Shown: positions 1 to 8,440, counted from the stretch's first letter. The stretch: DNA of 15,975 nucleotides from Actinomycetes bacterium (GCA_029779385.1 JAKPAQ010000176.1:1-15975), one strand, 5' to 3'. The notes: generated by a model not told the origin, from the sequence alone. Program-made: numbers and translations.

Positions 1-573
1 CAAATCCGACCGATCCACCTTCGCTTGTTGATGACTATCGCGGTGGCCGCCAGCGTATTGGTGGTGTGGTGGCTTTTGGCCGGTCAACCGGCGCAGGTGT
101 CGGTGATGCCGACTGCGGGGGTGCGGTCGGCGTCCTCGGCCGCGCCCCCCGGTGGCGCCGGTGGCGCTGAAATAGTTGTCCATGTGGCGGGCAAGGTTAA
201 GCGTCCGGGCATCGTCACGCTCAAGCCGGGCGCTCGAGTCAACGATGCGATTGCTGCGGCCGGCGGGATGACGGGCAAGGTCGACGATACCGCGATCAAC
301 TTGGCTCGGGCCCTGGTCGATGGCGAACAGGTGCTCGTCGGCGATCCGCCGACTGCCGGTGCGGCGAAACCGGGGGCGCAAGTCAAAATCAACCTCAATA
401 GTGCCGACGCGACCGCCCTCGAAACATTGCCGGGGGTCGGTCCGGTTACAGCCGAAGCGATCATCTCGTGGCGCACCTCAAACGGGCCGTTTCGCAGTGC
501 TGAAGACCTACTAGAAGTCAAAGGAATCGGTCCGGCCACGCTGAGCCAACTACGTGATCGCATCAGCGTCTGA
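1..573 (+). CDS. comEA: ComEA-type helix-hairpin-helix DNA-uptake protein, 5' end outside the window
   Basis: ComEA is a membrane-anchored double-stranded DNA receptor that passes DNA to the ComEC channel. The reading frame is open from the first base, so the start probably lies upstream; TTG 25 and ATG 31 are in-frame codons just before the membrane segment and not convincing starts. In order: a hydrophobic anchor (about 28-85), an Ala/Gly/Pro-rich linker, an SLBB domain (about 169-345, containing VVHVAGKVKRPGIV) and a C-terminal tandem helix-hairpin-helix domain (388-570) with INLNSADATALETLPGVG and the second hairpin VKGIGPATLSQL. This SLBB plus HhH order is the usual ComEA layout. The TGA stop overlaps the next gene by 20 bases, which fits a comEA-comEC operon. 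Identity is very likely; a DNA-uptake function in this organism is inferred. Confidence 0.93.
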   Translation, partial: QIRPIHLRLLMTIAVAASVLVVWWLLAGQPAQVSVMPTAGVRSASSAAPPGGAGGAEIVVHVAGKVKRPGIVTLKPGARVNDAIAAAGGMTGKVDDTAINLARALVDGEQVLVGDPPTAGAAKPGAQVKINLNSADATALETLPGVGPVTAEAIISWRTSNGPFRSAEDLLEVKGIGPATLSQLRDRISV

Positions 574-2773
574 TCTGCGGATCGCGCCCGCGGCGCTTGG
601 CGCGTGGGTTGGAGTCGCACTCCTAGTGCGGCTAGAGCCAACTTGGTCTTTTGTTGCTGGCTTGACGTTATTGGTCGTAGCAAGCTTGGGTTGGCACCGT
701 CGCTGGGTGGCCTTGTCCGCGATCGCAATCGCGGTCGCATTTTTCGGCTGTGGCTTGCGTTTGGCCGCTGTTGAGGCCTCACCAGCAACAGACCTGGCCG
801 AGCAGTCAGCCGCAGTTGACGCCGAACTCACCTTGCGCCAAGACGCCCGAGTCTACGCCGGGCAAAGTGGTCCCGGCACGGTTCTGCAAGTGACCGTGCG
901 GCGAGTGCAGACCCGCAGTCAGGGTTGGCAACTGCGACAGCGGGCCACGGCATTCCTAAGCGGTGATCAGTCCGGGCTCCGCACCGGCGAGACCATCGTA
1001 GTTAGGGCCAAAATGTCGCCGGCCGACCGAAGTGACGAGGTGGCCCAGTTTCGGGTACTCAACTGGCAGCCAACCGATTCGATGCCGTGGTGGTGGCGCG
1101 GCTCGGAGGTTGTGCGTCAAGGAATCCGTGACGGCGTCGATCATCGTTCCGGGCAGGGTGCTGCCCTCGTACCGGCTCTGGTGGCCGGGGACGAAAGCGC
1201 ACTGACCGAATCGACACGATCGGACTTTCAGCGAACGGGCCTGACGCACCTGTTGGCGGTTTCGGGCGCGAACCTGACGATCGTGCTGGCGTTGGTCGTT
1301 TTCGGTTTGCGTGCGGTTCGGGCGCGGCCGGTTTTCCTGCTACTGGCCGCGGCCCTGACGATTATTTCCTTCGTGCTGGTCGCGCGCCCCGAGCCGAGCG
1401 TGCAGCGCGCGGCGGTAATGGGTTCGGTGGCGTTGGTGGCGATGCTGACCGGTTCGGCCGCCGGCGGACTCCGTGCTCTCGCTTGGGCGGTGCTGGCGCT
1501 GCTGGCTTTCGACCCGTGGCTGGCCGGCCAGCCTGGTTTCATCCTCTCGGTGCTTGCCACCTGCGGGATCATCGTCTTGGCCAACCCCTTGGCGGATCGG
1601 CTCAGTTGGCTGCCGACGCCGGTGGCGCAGGCGCTGGCCGTTCCGCTGGCAGCTCACCTGTTCTGCCTGCCGGTGGTGGCGTTCCTGAGCGGTGAAGTCT
1701 CGCTCGTTGCGGTGTTTGCCAACATGGCCGCCGCGCCGGCGGTGGCGCCGGCGACCATTTTGGGTTTGGGTGCGGGGCTACTGGATTTGGTGGCCCCGTC
1801 GCTTGCGGTCCTGCCAGGTGAACTCGCCTTTTGGTCAGGGTGGTCGATTGTGCAGATCGGGTCGGTTGGCTCGCGACTGCCGGGCGCGGCGATCGACTGG
1901 TCGTTGCCGTGGTGGACGTTGATCGCCATAGCTCCGGTAATTGCAGCTTTTATCTGGTCCGCGGCGAGGCGCCCAGTAGTTTTCGTCGGGCTGGCGCTGG
2001 GTCTTTGTGTGGCGTTAGTGCGCCCGCCAAGTCCGGGTTGGCCGCCCAAGCACCTGCTAGTGGTGGCCTGCGACGTCGGCCAAGGCGACGGCTTTGTAGT
2101 GCCAACAGCGCCAGGAGAAGCAATCGTCATCGACGCTGGTCCAGATCCGGCGCTTATCGATCGCTGTTTGCAAAAGTTGAGAATCAAGCGGATCCCACTG
2201 CTGCTGTTTACCCATGCCCACGCCGATCACATCGACGGGGCGGCGGGGGCGGCGCGCGGTCGCAAGGTCGGTCTAGTCGCGTTCGGTCCCACCGGCGCAC
2301 CGCAGTTGGGCAAGACGCCGCGGGCCGAACTTGTTGCCGGCCAAGTTTTTAGTGTTGGCCCGGCTCAACTGGAAGTCCTCTGGCCGCGCCCGGCCACCGG
2401 GGAAGCTACCCAAGATGAGTTCAACGACTTGAGCGTGGTGGTGCGCCTGCACCTCAATGGCCGGCGGATTCTGTTCACCGGCGACATCGGAGAACAGGCC
2501 CAACGGGGTCTTGCGCAGGCGAATCCGGACTTGAGTGCCGACATTCTAAAAGTCGCCCATCACGGCAGTGCCGATCAGTGGCCCGAACTCTTTGACCGCG
2601 TCAATCCCGCGATCGCGCTAATCGGGGTCGGCGCAGACAACCCACACGGTCACCCCACCGAATCGTTGTTGGCTGAACTTAACGAACGTGGAATCTCGAC
2701 TTGGCGTACCGATCGAAATGGGGATGTCGCAGTCGTTGACCGCGCAGGAGGCTTGGCGGTCCTGTCTCAGTGA
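554..2773 (+). CDS. comEC: ComEC/Rec2 DNA-uptake channel with C-terminal metallo-beta-lactamase domain
   Basis: This 739-residue polytopic membrane protein should form the inner-membrane channel for single-stranded DNA in natural transformation. Residues 10-165 form an N-terminal membrane and soluble region. The competence domain follows at about 195-470, with the signature HLLAVSGAN at 232-240 and many hydrophobic helices. A metallo-beta-lactamase fold begins at DVGQGDG (507-513). Its metal-ligand motif HAHADH (554-559) is intact, followed by TGD (Asp644), HHG (His669) and a terminal GHP (His700). All ligands expected for a hydrolytic domain are therefore present, which would suit degradation of the non-transported strand. 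GTG 554 lies inside comEA and has no clear Shine-Dalgarno, so translational coupling is likely. Length is normal for the family. Confidence 0.95.
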   Translation: MIASASDLRIAPAALGAWVGVALLVRLEPTWSFVAGLTLLVVASLGWHRRWVALSAIAIAVAFFGCGLRLAAVEASPATDLAEQSAAVDAELTLRQDARVYAGQSGPGTVLQVTVRRVQTRSQGWQLRQRATAFLSGDQSGLRTGETIVVRAKMSPADRSDEVAQFRVLNWQPTDSMPWWWRGSEVVRQGIRDGVDHRSGQGAALVPALVAGDESALTESTRSDFQRTGLTHLLAVSGANLTIVLALVVFGLRAVRARPVFLLLAAALTIISFVLVARPEPSVQRAAVMGSVALVAMLTGSAAGGLRALAWAVLALLAFDPWLAGQPGFILSVLATCGIIVLANPLADRLSWLPTPVAQALAVPLAAHLFCLPVVAFLSGEVSLVAVFANMAAAPAVAPATILGLGAGLLDLVAPSLAVLPGELAFWSGWSIVQIGSVGSRLPGAAIDWSLPWWTLIAIAPVIAAFIWSAARRPVVFVGLALGLCVALVRPPSPGWPPKHLLVVACDVGQGDGFVVPTAPGEAIVIDAGPDPALIDRCLQKLRIKRIPLLLFTHAHADHIDGAAGAARGRKVGLVAFGPTGAPQLGKTPRAELVAGQVFSVGPAQLEVLWPRPATGEATQDEFNDLSVVVRLHLNGRRILFTGDIGEQAQRGLAQANPDLSADILKVAHHGSADQWPELFDRVNPAIALIGVGADNPHGHPTESLLAELNERGISTWRTDRNGDVAVVDRAGGLAVLSQ

Positions 2774-2804
2774 AGTCCGCCGACGAACGTGGGGCGCGGT
2801 GACC

Positions 2805-2816
2805 TATCCTCAAACG
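2805..2816 (+). promoter_or_regulatory. Putative leaderless promoter of holA: -10 TATCCT plus 6-base spacer
   Basis: TATCCT at 2805-2810 matches the actinobacterial TANNNT -10 hexamer. It is followed by exactly six bases and then GTG 2817, so transcription would start at or next to the start codon. No Shine-Dalgarno precedes this GTG. I see no convincing -35, which is common for such promoters. The same spacing occurs before hemW and the HIT gene. Confidence 0.5.
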
Positions 2817-3797
2817 GTGGCGAACCCGTTCGGAAAGATCCTGCTGATCACCGGCAACTCTGAGTTCCTTTCTGACCGTGCCAAACGCCGGGCCATCGCT
2901 GCGGTACGCGAAGCCGACCCGGCGGTCGAAGTTGCCGAGTCGAGCGCTTCGTCGCTAGGGCCGGGGGAGTTTACTGCGCTAACGAGCGCTTCGCTTTTTA
3001 GTGAAGCGACCGCGGTAGTGCTCACCGAGTTGGAGCAGTTGGCCGAAGTGTCGGCAACTGAACTGCTCGACTATGCGGCGAACACCAGCCAAGACAATGC
3101 GGTGGTGCTAGTCCACGGTGGGGGAGTCAAAGGCAAAGGCCTGCTGGACAAACTGCGCAAATGTGCGAGCGTTGACGAAATCGCCCAAAAGGCACCCAAA
3201 TACGAGCGCGATTTGATCGGTTGGGTCCGTACCGAGGTTCGTGACCAGGGCAGAACCATGGACGATCAGGCAGCCACGATGCTGGTCTCGGCCGTCGGCT
3301 CGGACCTGCGATCGTTGGCCGCGGCAGTAGACCAACTAGTTACCGTGATCGACTCGACCGATCGACTCGACGTGACAGCGGTCAGCAAATACTTCGGTGG
3401 CCGAGCAGAGGTTCGCGGATACGAAATCGCCGACGCCGCACTTGAAGGCCGACTCGGTTTGGCGTTGGAGCGAGTGCGTTGGTCAGAAGCGGCAAAGGTC
3501 CCGCCGATCTTGGTCACTGCGGCGATGAGTTCGGGACTTCGACAAGTTGCTCAGGTAGCAACTGCGGCCCCAGCGCTCTCAGACGGTGATCTGGCCAAGG
3601 CGATCGGTGCGCCGCCTTTCAAGATCAGGACGTTGCGTCAAGTGGCGCGCGGTTGGGACGAGGCTTCGCTGCGCACTGCCCTAGCGGCAGTTGCCCACGC
3701 GGACCGACAAGTTAAGGGTGGCGGCGCCGACCCGAACTATGCCGTCGAGAAAATGATCATCGACGTCGCGGTAGCTAGGTCCAAGTCGCGAGCCTGA
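2817..3797 (+). CDS. holA: DNA polymerase III delta subunit (HolA)
   Basis: HolA is the clamp-loader subunit that opens the beta sliding clamp during replication. From GTG 2817 the protein is 326 residues, the usual family length. The N-terminal AAA-like region starts KILLITGNSEFLSDRA and contains the strand TAVVLTELEQL. The C-terminal collar region carries GAPPFKIRTLRQVARGW and VKGGGADPNYAVEKMI, which I recognise as typical of actinobacterial HolA. The frame stays open upstream to 2688, but that part overlaps comEC and encodes a poor N-terminus. GTG 2799 (six residues longer) is the main alternative start; 2817 is preferred because of the leaderless promoter signature. The gene lies 43 bases after comEC, the common comEA-comEC-holA order, and converges on rpsT. 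Confidence 0.93.
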   Translation: MANPFGKILLITGNSEFLSDRAKRRAIAAVREADPAVEVAESSASSLGPGEFTALTSASLFSEATAVVLTELEQLAEVSATELLDYAANTSQDNAVVLVHGGGVKGKGLLDKLRKCASVDEIAQKAPKYERDLIGWVRTEVRDQGRTMDDQAATMLVSAVGSDLRSLAAAVDQLVTVIDSTDRLDVTAVSKYFGGRAEVRGYEIADAALEGRLGLALERVRWSEAAKVPPILVTAAMSSGLRQVAQVATAAPALSDGDLAKAIGAPPFKIRTLRQVARGWDEASLRTALAAVAHADRQVKGGGADPNYAVEKMIIDVAVARSKSRA

Positions 3798-3831
3798 GTC
3801 GAGGCCCGAACCAAATGACTCCGGGCATGAC

Positions 3832-3866
3832 CAAACCCCGGGCCGCCTAAGCGAACCCGGGGTTTG
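3832..3866. terminator. Inverted repeat between convergent holA and rpsT, probable bidirectional terminator
   Basis: CAAACCCCGGG (3832-3842) and CCCGGGGTTTG (3856-3866) form a perfect 11-bp stem. The 13-base loop holds a small CGC-CTAA-GCG hairpin. An A run at 3867-3873 lies on the rpsT side. Neither strand has a U tract after the stem in its own direction of transcription, so this would be a hairpin-only terminator serving both convergent genes. The position, 34 bases after holA and 8 bases beyond the rpsT stop, supports the role. Confidence 0.75.
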
Positions 3867-3874
3867 AAAAAAAC

Positions 3875-4135
3875 TCAGAGAGCAGCGGCCTTCTTGGAGA
3901 TAGCCGACTTGCGGTTCGCTGCCTGGTTCTTGTGGATGACGCCCTTGGAGGCAGCCTTATCCAGCTTCTTGTTCGCCTCGACGGCGAGCGCCTTCGCGTC
4001 GTCGGTGTTACCGGCTTCGACGGCCTCGTCGAAACGACGGACGGACGTCTTCAGCGCCGAACGCACCGACTTGTTGCGCTCGCGCGCGGCTTCGTTCTGC
4101 CGATTGCGCTTGATTTGCGACTTAATGTTCGCCAC
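3875..4135 (-). CDS. rpsT: 30S ribosomal protein S20
   Basis: S20 binds 16S rRNA early in assembly of the small subunit. The 86-residue protein starts [20 protein letters not shown], the classic S20 N-terminus, and is Lys/Arg/Ala-rich and all-helical in appearance throughout, ending [10 protein letters not shown]. Length is typical. The start is GTG (complement of 4133-4135), preceded on its own strand by a weak purine stretch (GAACGGA). It is transcribed alone, opposite to its neighbours, in the holA/rpsT/lepA neighbourhood common in Actinomycetota. A long open frame on the opposite strand here is only a shadow. Confidence 0.97.
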   Translation of the reverse strand: MANIKSQIKRNRQNEAARERNKSVRSALKTSVRRFDEAVEAGNTDDAKALAVEANKKLDKAASKGVIHKNQAANRKSAISKKAAAL

Positions 4136-4216
4136 GGAGATTCCGTTCTTTCGTCGTTCTAATGTGAAGTCTTTGGTCGCGTCCTAGCTCGTCGTACGCT
4201 GAGCCGGACACGCAAT

Positions 4217-4222
4217 CGTCAA
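4217..4222 (-). promoter_or_regulatory. Possible -35 box (TTGACG) of the rpsT promoter
   Basis: On the minus strand TTGACG lies about 80 bases upstream of the rpsT start codon. Downstream of it the best -10-like hexamer is TACGAC, 20 bases away, which is an imperfect fit in both sequence and spacing. A promoter is expected here because rpsT has no upstream gene on its strand, but the exact elements are uncertain. Confidence 0.3.
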
Positions 4223-4265
4223 TACTACCAGCCAAGGCCGCGACGGCTCAAATCGTCCTGCCAAT

Positions 4266-4278
4266 TAGGATTAGCAGC
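4266..4278 (+). promoter_or_regulatory. Putative leaderless promoter of the small membrane protein gene and lepA
   Basis: TAGGAT at 4266-4271 fits the TANNNT -10 hexamer and is followed by seven bases and then ATG 4279. No Shine-Dalgarno is present. As the gene overlaps lepA, this promoter may drive both. No clear -35 is seen. Confidence 0.45.
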
Positions 4279-4608
4279 ATGAACACCCTGTACTCGGTCT
4301 TGATTGCCGTCCACGTCCTGTGCTGGATCGGAGCACTGGTGTTGATCGACCCAATCTCCTCGACGATTCGAAAAGGCGCCGCCCACGCGACTGCTGCAGC
4401 CCTAGTGACCGGACTGATTCTCGTCGGCATCGGTGAGGCAGGGAATGTCCACGAATTTAACCACTACAAGATCGCGATCAAGTTGACGGTCGCGTTAGTT
4501 GCGACCGTCCTTGCCTTCGTCGCCCAGCGGTCCCAAGGTCCGACTCCGCTGGCGCGCGCCCTCTTTGGCCTGGTCAGCCTCAACATCTTGATTGCCATCC
4601 TGTGGTGA
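4279..4608 (+). CDS. Small four-helix membrane protein of unknown function
   Basis: I do not recognise a named family. The 109-residue product is almost entirely membrane: four hydrophobic stretches at about 5-26, 35-55, 64-85 and 90-108, with a short polar loop ([13 protein letters not shown]) between the second and third. His12 sits inside the first helix in HVLCW, and three further His residues (36, 58, 62) occur, so metal or haem contact is possible but unproven. Its TGA stop (4606-4608) overlaps the lepA start in GTGGTGA, so the two genes are probably translated in series. It reads as a real gene: leaderless promoter signature, coherent topology, tight packing against lepA, and no better frame in the region. 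Confidence 0.8.
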   Translation: MNTLYSVLIAVHVLCWIGALVLIDPISSTIRKGAAHATAAALVTGLILVGIGEAGNVHEFNHYKIAIKLTVALVATVLAFVAQRSQGPTPLARALFGLVSLNILIAILW

Positions 4609-6464
4609 CTTCTAAGAACTCCTTGCAGCCCGGCCACACGCCGCCGGAACTGCTGCGGAACTTTTGCATCATCGCCCATATCGACCATGGAAAGTCGACC
4701 CTGGCCGATCGGATGCTTCAACTGACCGGTGTCGTTGATGAACGGGCCGCCCGGGCGCAATACCTAGACCGGATGGACATTGAGCGCGAACGTGGCATCA
4801 CGATCAAAAGCCAAGCGGTCCGGATGCCGTTCACCAAGAGCTCGGGCGACGACGAGGGCACCGCCTATGTGCTGAACATGATCGATACCCCCGGTCACGT
4901 CGACTTCACCTACGAAGTCAGTCGGTCCCTCGAAGCCTGCGAGGGCGCGATCCTGTTGGTCGATGCCGCCCAAGGGATCGAAGCGCAGACGCTAGCCAAT
5001 CTCTATTTGGCGATGGACGCGGACCTGCACATCATTCCGGTGTTGAACAAGATCGATTTGCCGGGCGCGCAGCCTGAAAAGTACGCCGCAGAAATCGCTG
5101 GAATTATCGGTGGAAACCCCGAAGACGTGCTTCGAGTCTCGGCCAAGACCGGCCAAGGCGTCGAAGCATTGCTGAACTTGATTGTTGATGAAGTGCCCGC
5201 ACCCGTTGGCGACGCCGATGGTCCGCCGCGGGCGTTGATCTTCGACTCGGTCTACGACACCTATCGCGGCGTCGTCACCTATGTTCGAGTCGTCGACGGC
5301 AAACTCAGCCACCGCGACAAGATCAAAATGATGTCCACCGGAGCAGTCCACGAAATGCTCGAGGTCGGCGTAATCAGCCCAGAATCGGTCAAGGCCGATC
5401 ACCTCGGAGTAGGCGAAGTCGGCTACCTGATTACCGGGGTCAAGGAAGTTCGCCAAAGCCGCGTCGGCGACACCGTTACTTCGGCTGTCCGTCCCGCCGA
5501 GGAGGCACTAGGTGGGTATCAGCATCCAAACCCGATGGTGTTCTCTGGGCTTTATCCAATTGATGGCGATGATTTCGCCACCTTGCGTGATGCCCTCGAA
5601 AAGCTTCAGCTAAACGATGCAGCCCTAGTTTATGAGCCTGAATCCTCCGGTGCACTTGGCTTTGGGTTCCGGATTGGCTTCCTTGGTTTGCTGCACCTTG
5701 AGATCGTTCGCGAACGGCTTGAACGCGAATTCAACCTCGACCTGATTTCGACTGCGCCGAACGTGATCTACCGCGTCGAGATGGAAGACGGCAGCACGCA
5801 CGTCGTCACGAACCCGAGCGAGTACCCGAACGCAGGCAAGATATCGAAGGTGTTTGAGCCGGTCGTTTCGGCGACGATTTTGGCCCCGACCGACTACATC
5901 GGCACGATTATGGAGTTGTGCCAGTCCAGGCGTGGTCAGCTCGGCGGAATGGACTATCTCTCCGAGGACCGCGTAGAAATCCGTTACACCCTGCCGATGG
6001 GTGAAATCATGTTCGACTTCTTTGATGCGTTGAAGTCGCGCACCAAGGGGTACGCCTCGCTCAATTACGAATTGTCGGGTGAACAGGCCGCCGATTTGGT
6101 CAAGGTGGACGTGCTTTTGCAGGGCGAGATCGTTGACGCGTTCAGCGCCATCGTGCACCGCGACAACGCATATGCCTACGGAGTTTCGCTGGCCGGCAAG
6201 CTAAAAGAACTGATTCCGCGTCAACAGTTCGAGGTGCCGATTCAAGCAGCGATCGGCGCGCGGGTGATCGCCCGCGAAAACATTCGGGCCATCCGAAAGG
6301 ACGTGCTTGCCAAGTGCTACGGCGGCGATATCAGCCGAAAGCGCAAACTGCTTGAGAAGCAGAAAGAGGGCAAGAAGCGGATGAAAATGGTTGGCCGCGT
6401 CGAAGTTCCGCAGGAAGCGTTCATTGCCGCGCTGTCGACCGGGGAAACCAAGTCAACTTCTTAA
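4602..6464 (+). CDS. lepA: Translation elongation factor 4 (LepA) GTPase
   Basis: LepA/EF4 is a ribosome-associated GTPase related to EF-G, implicated in back-translocation and in initiation or ribosome assembly. All GTPase motifs are present: G1 AHIDHGKST (25-33), switch RERGITI, G3 DTPGH (95-99), G4 NKID (149-152) and G5 SAKTG (180-184). Domain II and the EF-G-like domains follow (for example [21 protein letters not shown]), then the LepA-specific C-terminal domain ([26 protein letters not shown] region; [16 protein letters not shown]). Length of 620 residues is normal. Two tandem GTG codons (4602 and 4605) are possible starts; both overlap the stop of the upstream membrane-protein gene, so coupling decides the start. 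The TAA stop is at 6462-6464. Confidence 0.97.
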   Translation: MVTSKNSLQPGHTPPELLRNFCIIAHIDHGKSTLADRMLQLTGVVDERAARAQYLDRMDIERERGITIKSQAVRMPFTKSSGDDEGTAYVLNMIDTPGHVDFTYEVSRSLEACEGAILLVDAAQGIEAQTLANLYLAMDADLHIIPVLNKIDLPGAQPEKYAAEIAGIIGGNPEDVLRVSAKTGQGVEALLNLIVDEVPAPVGDADGPPRALIFDSVYDTYRGVVTYVRVVDGKLSHRDKIKMMSTGAVHEMLEVGVISPESVKADHLGVGEVGYLITGVKEVRQSRVGDTVTSAVRPAEEALGGYQHPNPMVFSGLYPIDGDDFATLRDALEKLQLNDAALVYEPESSGALGFGFRIGFLGLLHLEIVRERLEREFNLDLISTAPNVIYRVEMEDGSTHVVTNPSEYPNAGKISKVFEPVVSATILAPTDYIGTIMELCQSRRGQLGGMDYLSEDRVEIRYTLPMGEIMFDFFDALKSRTKGYASLNYELSGEQAADLVKVDVLLQGEIVDAFSAIVHRDNAYAYGVSLAGKLKELIPRQQFEVPIQAAIGARVIARENIRAIRKDVLAKCYGGDISRKRKLLEKQKEGKKRMKMVGRVEVPQEAFIAALSTGETKSTS

Positions 6465-6514
6465 ATCGGTTGACCGCTTCGTGGGATACCGGTGGGCCGA
6501 GACCAACCAGACGG

Positions 6515-6520
6515 TAGTGT
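6515..6520 (+). promoter_or_regulatory. Possible -10 hexamer (TAGTGT) upstream of the acyl-CoA synthetase gene
   Basis: In the 95-base gap after lepA, TAGTGT fits TANNNT and would give a leader of about 33 bases before ATG 6560. A TTGACC at 6470-6475 is too far upstream to pair with it. No terminator-like hairpin is seen after lepA, so read-through is also possible. Confidence 0.3.
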
Positions 6521-6547
6521 GAGCGGAACCACATTTCCGACCGTCCC

Positions 6548-6552
6548 GGGAG
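6548..6552 (+). promoter_or_regulatory. Ribosome binding site (GGGAG) for the acyl-CoA synthetase
   Basis: GGGAG ends seven bases before ATG 6560 and supports this start over any upstream codon. Confidence 0.6.
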
Positions 6553-6559
6553 CGATCAC

Positions 6560-8383
6560 ATGGCAACCGCCGCAGAACTCAAATTCGTCGAGAACCGCGC
6601 CTCAAGCGTGGGCAAACTTTTCTACGACCGAGTTGCAAAGTCCGGTACCCGAGAGGCCTTCCGGTACCCCGACGCAGCCGAGCAGTGGCATTCGATGTCA
6701 TGGACCGAAACTGGCGCCAAAGTCACCAAGATTGCCGCCGGTCTGATTTCGCTGGGAATCAAGTCCGAAGAGCGCGTCGCTATCGCTGCTGGCACTCGGA
6801 TCGAGTGGATCTTGGCTGACTTGGCGATCAACGCCGCCGGCGCAGCCACCACGACGGTCTACCCGAGCACGTTGGCCGACGATGTCTCCTACATTCTTTC
6901 CGATTCGGACAGCCAGATCGTGTTCGCTGAAGATGACGAGCAGATCGAAAAGCTCCGCCTGAAGCGCTCGGAACTGCCAAGCGTTTCGAAGGTTGTCACC
7001 TTCGACGGCGCCACCGACGGCGACTGGGTCATCTCCTTGGACGACCTCATCGCTCTTGGCGAGGAGCTCTTGGCGGCGAGCCCGAACGCGGTCCAGGAGC
7101 GGGTTGACGCCACGACTCCCGAATCGTTGGCCACGTTGATTTACACCTCCGGTACGACCGGTCGGCCCAAGGGTGTCCGACTGCCGCATGACTGCTGGAC
7201 CTATGAGGGCGCGGCCGTTGCCGCTCCGGGCTTCGTTACCGCAGACGACCTTGAGTTCCGTTGGCTGCCGCTGGCGCACTCGTTCGGCAAGGTACTGATG
7301 GCCACCCAGTTAGCCACCGGTCACGCCTGCGCCGTCGACGGTCGCGTTCCCAAGATCGTCGACAACCTCGCGGTCGTAAAGCCGACCTTCATGGGCGCGG
7401 CGCCGCGAATTTTCGAAAAGGCCTACGGCCGAATCGTGGGCATGATGGAAGAAGAGGGCGGCGCAAAACTCAAACTCTTCCGCTGGGCCGAAAAGGTTGG
7501 CCTCGAAGTCTCGCGGCTAGAGCGCGCGGGCCGCTCGGTTCCGGTCGGCTTGAAGGTTCAGCATGCGCTCGCCGACAAACTGGTATTCACCAAGATCCGC
7601 GCCCGCTTCGGCGGCCGTGTCCGGTTCTTCATCTCCGGCGCGGCGGCGCTGTCGACCGACATCGCGGAGTGGTTCCACGCAGCTGGAGTCCTCATCCTTG
7701 AGGGCTACGGACTGACTGAGTCCTCGGCAGGTTCGTTCGTTAACCACCCGGAGAACTACAAGATCGGTTCGGTTGGTCTGCCGTTCGCCGGCACCGAAGT
7801 CAAGATCGCTGGCGATGGCGAGGTTTTGATCAAGGGCCCGGGCGTTATGCAGGGCTACCACAACCTCGAGGCACAATCGGCTGAAGCGCTCAACGCCGAG
7901 GGCTGGCTGCACACCGGAGACATCGGTGAACTCGACGCTGACGGCTTCTTGACGATCACCGACCGCAAGAAGGATCTGTTCAAGACTTCCGGCGGCAAGT
8001 ATGTGGCCCCCTCGCACGTCGAAGGCATTTTCAAGGGCGTCTGCCCGCTGGCCAGCCAGATGCTGGTCCACGGCAACGAGCGGAACTTCTGCTCCGCACT
8101 CATCGCTCTTGACCCCGAGGCGGTCGAGCTTTGGGCCGAAGGACACGGCATGTCCGGAAAGTCCTACGCCGAGATTGTGACCTCGGACAAGATGAAGCAG
8201 GTCATCGCCGCCGACGTTGAAGAACTCAACGCCAAGTTGAACCGCTGGGAACAGATCAAGAAGTGGGCCATCTTGGAACACGACCTGACGGTCGAGTCCG
8301 GTGAAATCACCCCAAGCACGAAGGTCAAGCGTCGGGTCGTTGAGGACAACTACAAGGAAATCCTCGACGGCTTCTACGCCTGA
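6560..8383 (+). CDS. Long-chain fatty acid--CoA ligase (AMP-forming), FadD15-like
   Basis: This 607-residue member of the adenylate-forming superfamily should activate fatty acids to acyl-CoA through an acyl-adenylate. The P-loop-like motif YTSGTTGRPKG is at 195-205, GYGLTE at 382-387, the ATP-binding TGD at 452-454 and the hinge DRKKDLFKTSGGK shortly after. The C-terminus has ITPSTKVKRR, which carries the expected adenylation lysine. Overall length and the long-chain type linker GYGLTESSAG...VGLPFAGTEVKI place it with bacterial long-chain acyl-CoA synthetases. It lies 95 bases after lepA and before hemW on the same strand. Chain-length preference cannot be read from sequence. Long open frames on the opposite strand are compositional shadows. 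Confidence 0.93.
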   Translation: MATAAELKFVENRASSVGKLFYDRVAKSGTREAFRYPDAAEQWHSMSWTETGAKVTKIAAGLISLGIKSEERVAIAAGTRIEWILADLAINAAGAATTTVYPSTLADDVSYILSDSDSQIVFAEDDEQIEKLRLKRSELPSVSKVVTFDGATDGDWVISLDDLIALGEELLAASPNAVQERVDATTPESLATLIYTSGTTGRPKGVRLPHDCWTYEGAAVAAPGFVTADDLEFRWLPLAHSFGKVLMATQLATGHACAVDGRVPKIVDNLAVVKPTFMGAAPRIFEKAYGRIVGMMEEEGGAKLKLFRWAEKVGLEVSRLERAGRSVPVGLKVQHALADKLVFTKIRARFGGRVRFFISGAAALSTDIAEWFHAAGVLILEGYGLTESSAGSFVNHPENYKIGSVGLPFAGTEVKIAGDGEVLIKGPGVMQGYHNLEAQSAEALNAEGWLHTGDIGELDADGFLTITDRKKDLFKTSGGKYVAPSHVEGIFKGVCPLASQMLVHGNERNFCSALIALDPEAVELWAEGHGMSGKSYAEIVTSDKMKQVIAADVEELNAKLNRWEQIKKWAILEHDLTVESGEITPSTKVKRRVVEDNYKEILDGFYA

Positions 8384-8389
8384 ACATGT

Positions 8390-8415
8390 TTTAACGGTCC
8401 ATCGGGCCGGTTGAA
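8390..8415. terminator. Hairpin after the acyl-CoA synthetase gene, possible terminator
   Basis: TTTAACGGTCC (8390-8400) pairs with GGGCCgGTTGAA (8404-8415) around an ATC loop, with one bulged G and two G-U pairs when transcribed from the plus strand. There is no U tract. Its place, seven bases after the stop and just before the proposed hemW -10, suits a terminator insulating the two genes, but the stem is imperfect. Confidence 0.4.
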
Positions 8416-8428
8416 CGCCACGTCCCCG

Positions 8429-8440
8429 TACGCTGGGGGC
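8429..8440 (+). promoter_or_regulatory. Putative leaderless promoter of hemW: -10 TACGCT plus 6-base spacer
   Basis: TACGCT at 8429-8434 matches TANNNT and is followed by exactly six bases (GGGGGC) and GTG 8441. The GGGGGC run touches the start codon too closely to serve as a Shine-Dalgarno. The arrangement is the same as before holA and the HIT gene. Confidence 0.5.

Noticed and set aside
84..788. A 234-codon minus-strand frame over comEA and the start of comEC
   Set aside because: Low-complexity Arg/Ser/Pro/Ala-rich translation opposite two clear domains; a compositional shadow.
3864..4187. A 107-codon plus-strand frame across rpsT
   Set aside because: It is the reverse of the highly biased S20 coding sequence and starts in the terminator region; rpsT is certain.
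6465..6559. Terminator or small gene in the gap after lepA
   Set aside because: No stable inverted repeat and no frame with a credible start were seen; only a weak -10 and the ribosome binding site are supported.
8411..8440. Longer hemW start at TTG 8411
   Set aside because: No ribosome binding site, the extra residues are not family-like, and the frame there overlaps the proposed hairpin and -10 box.
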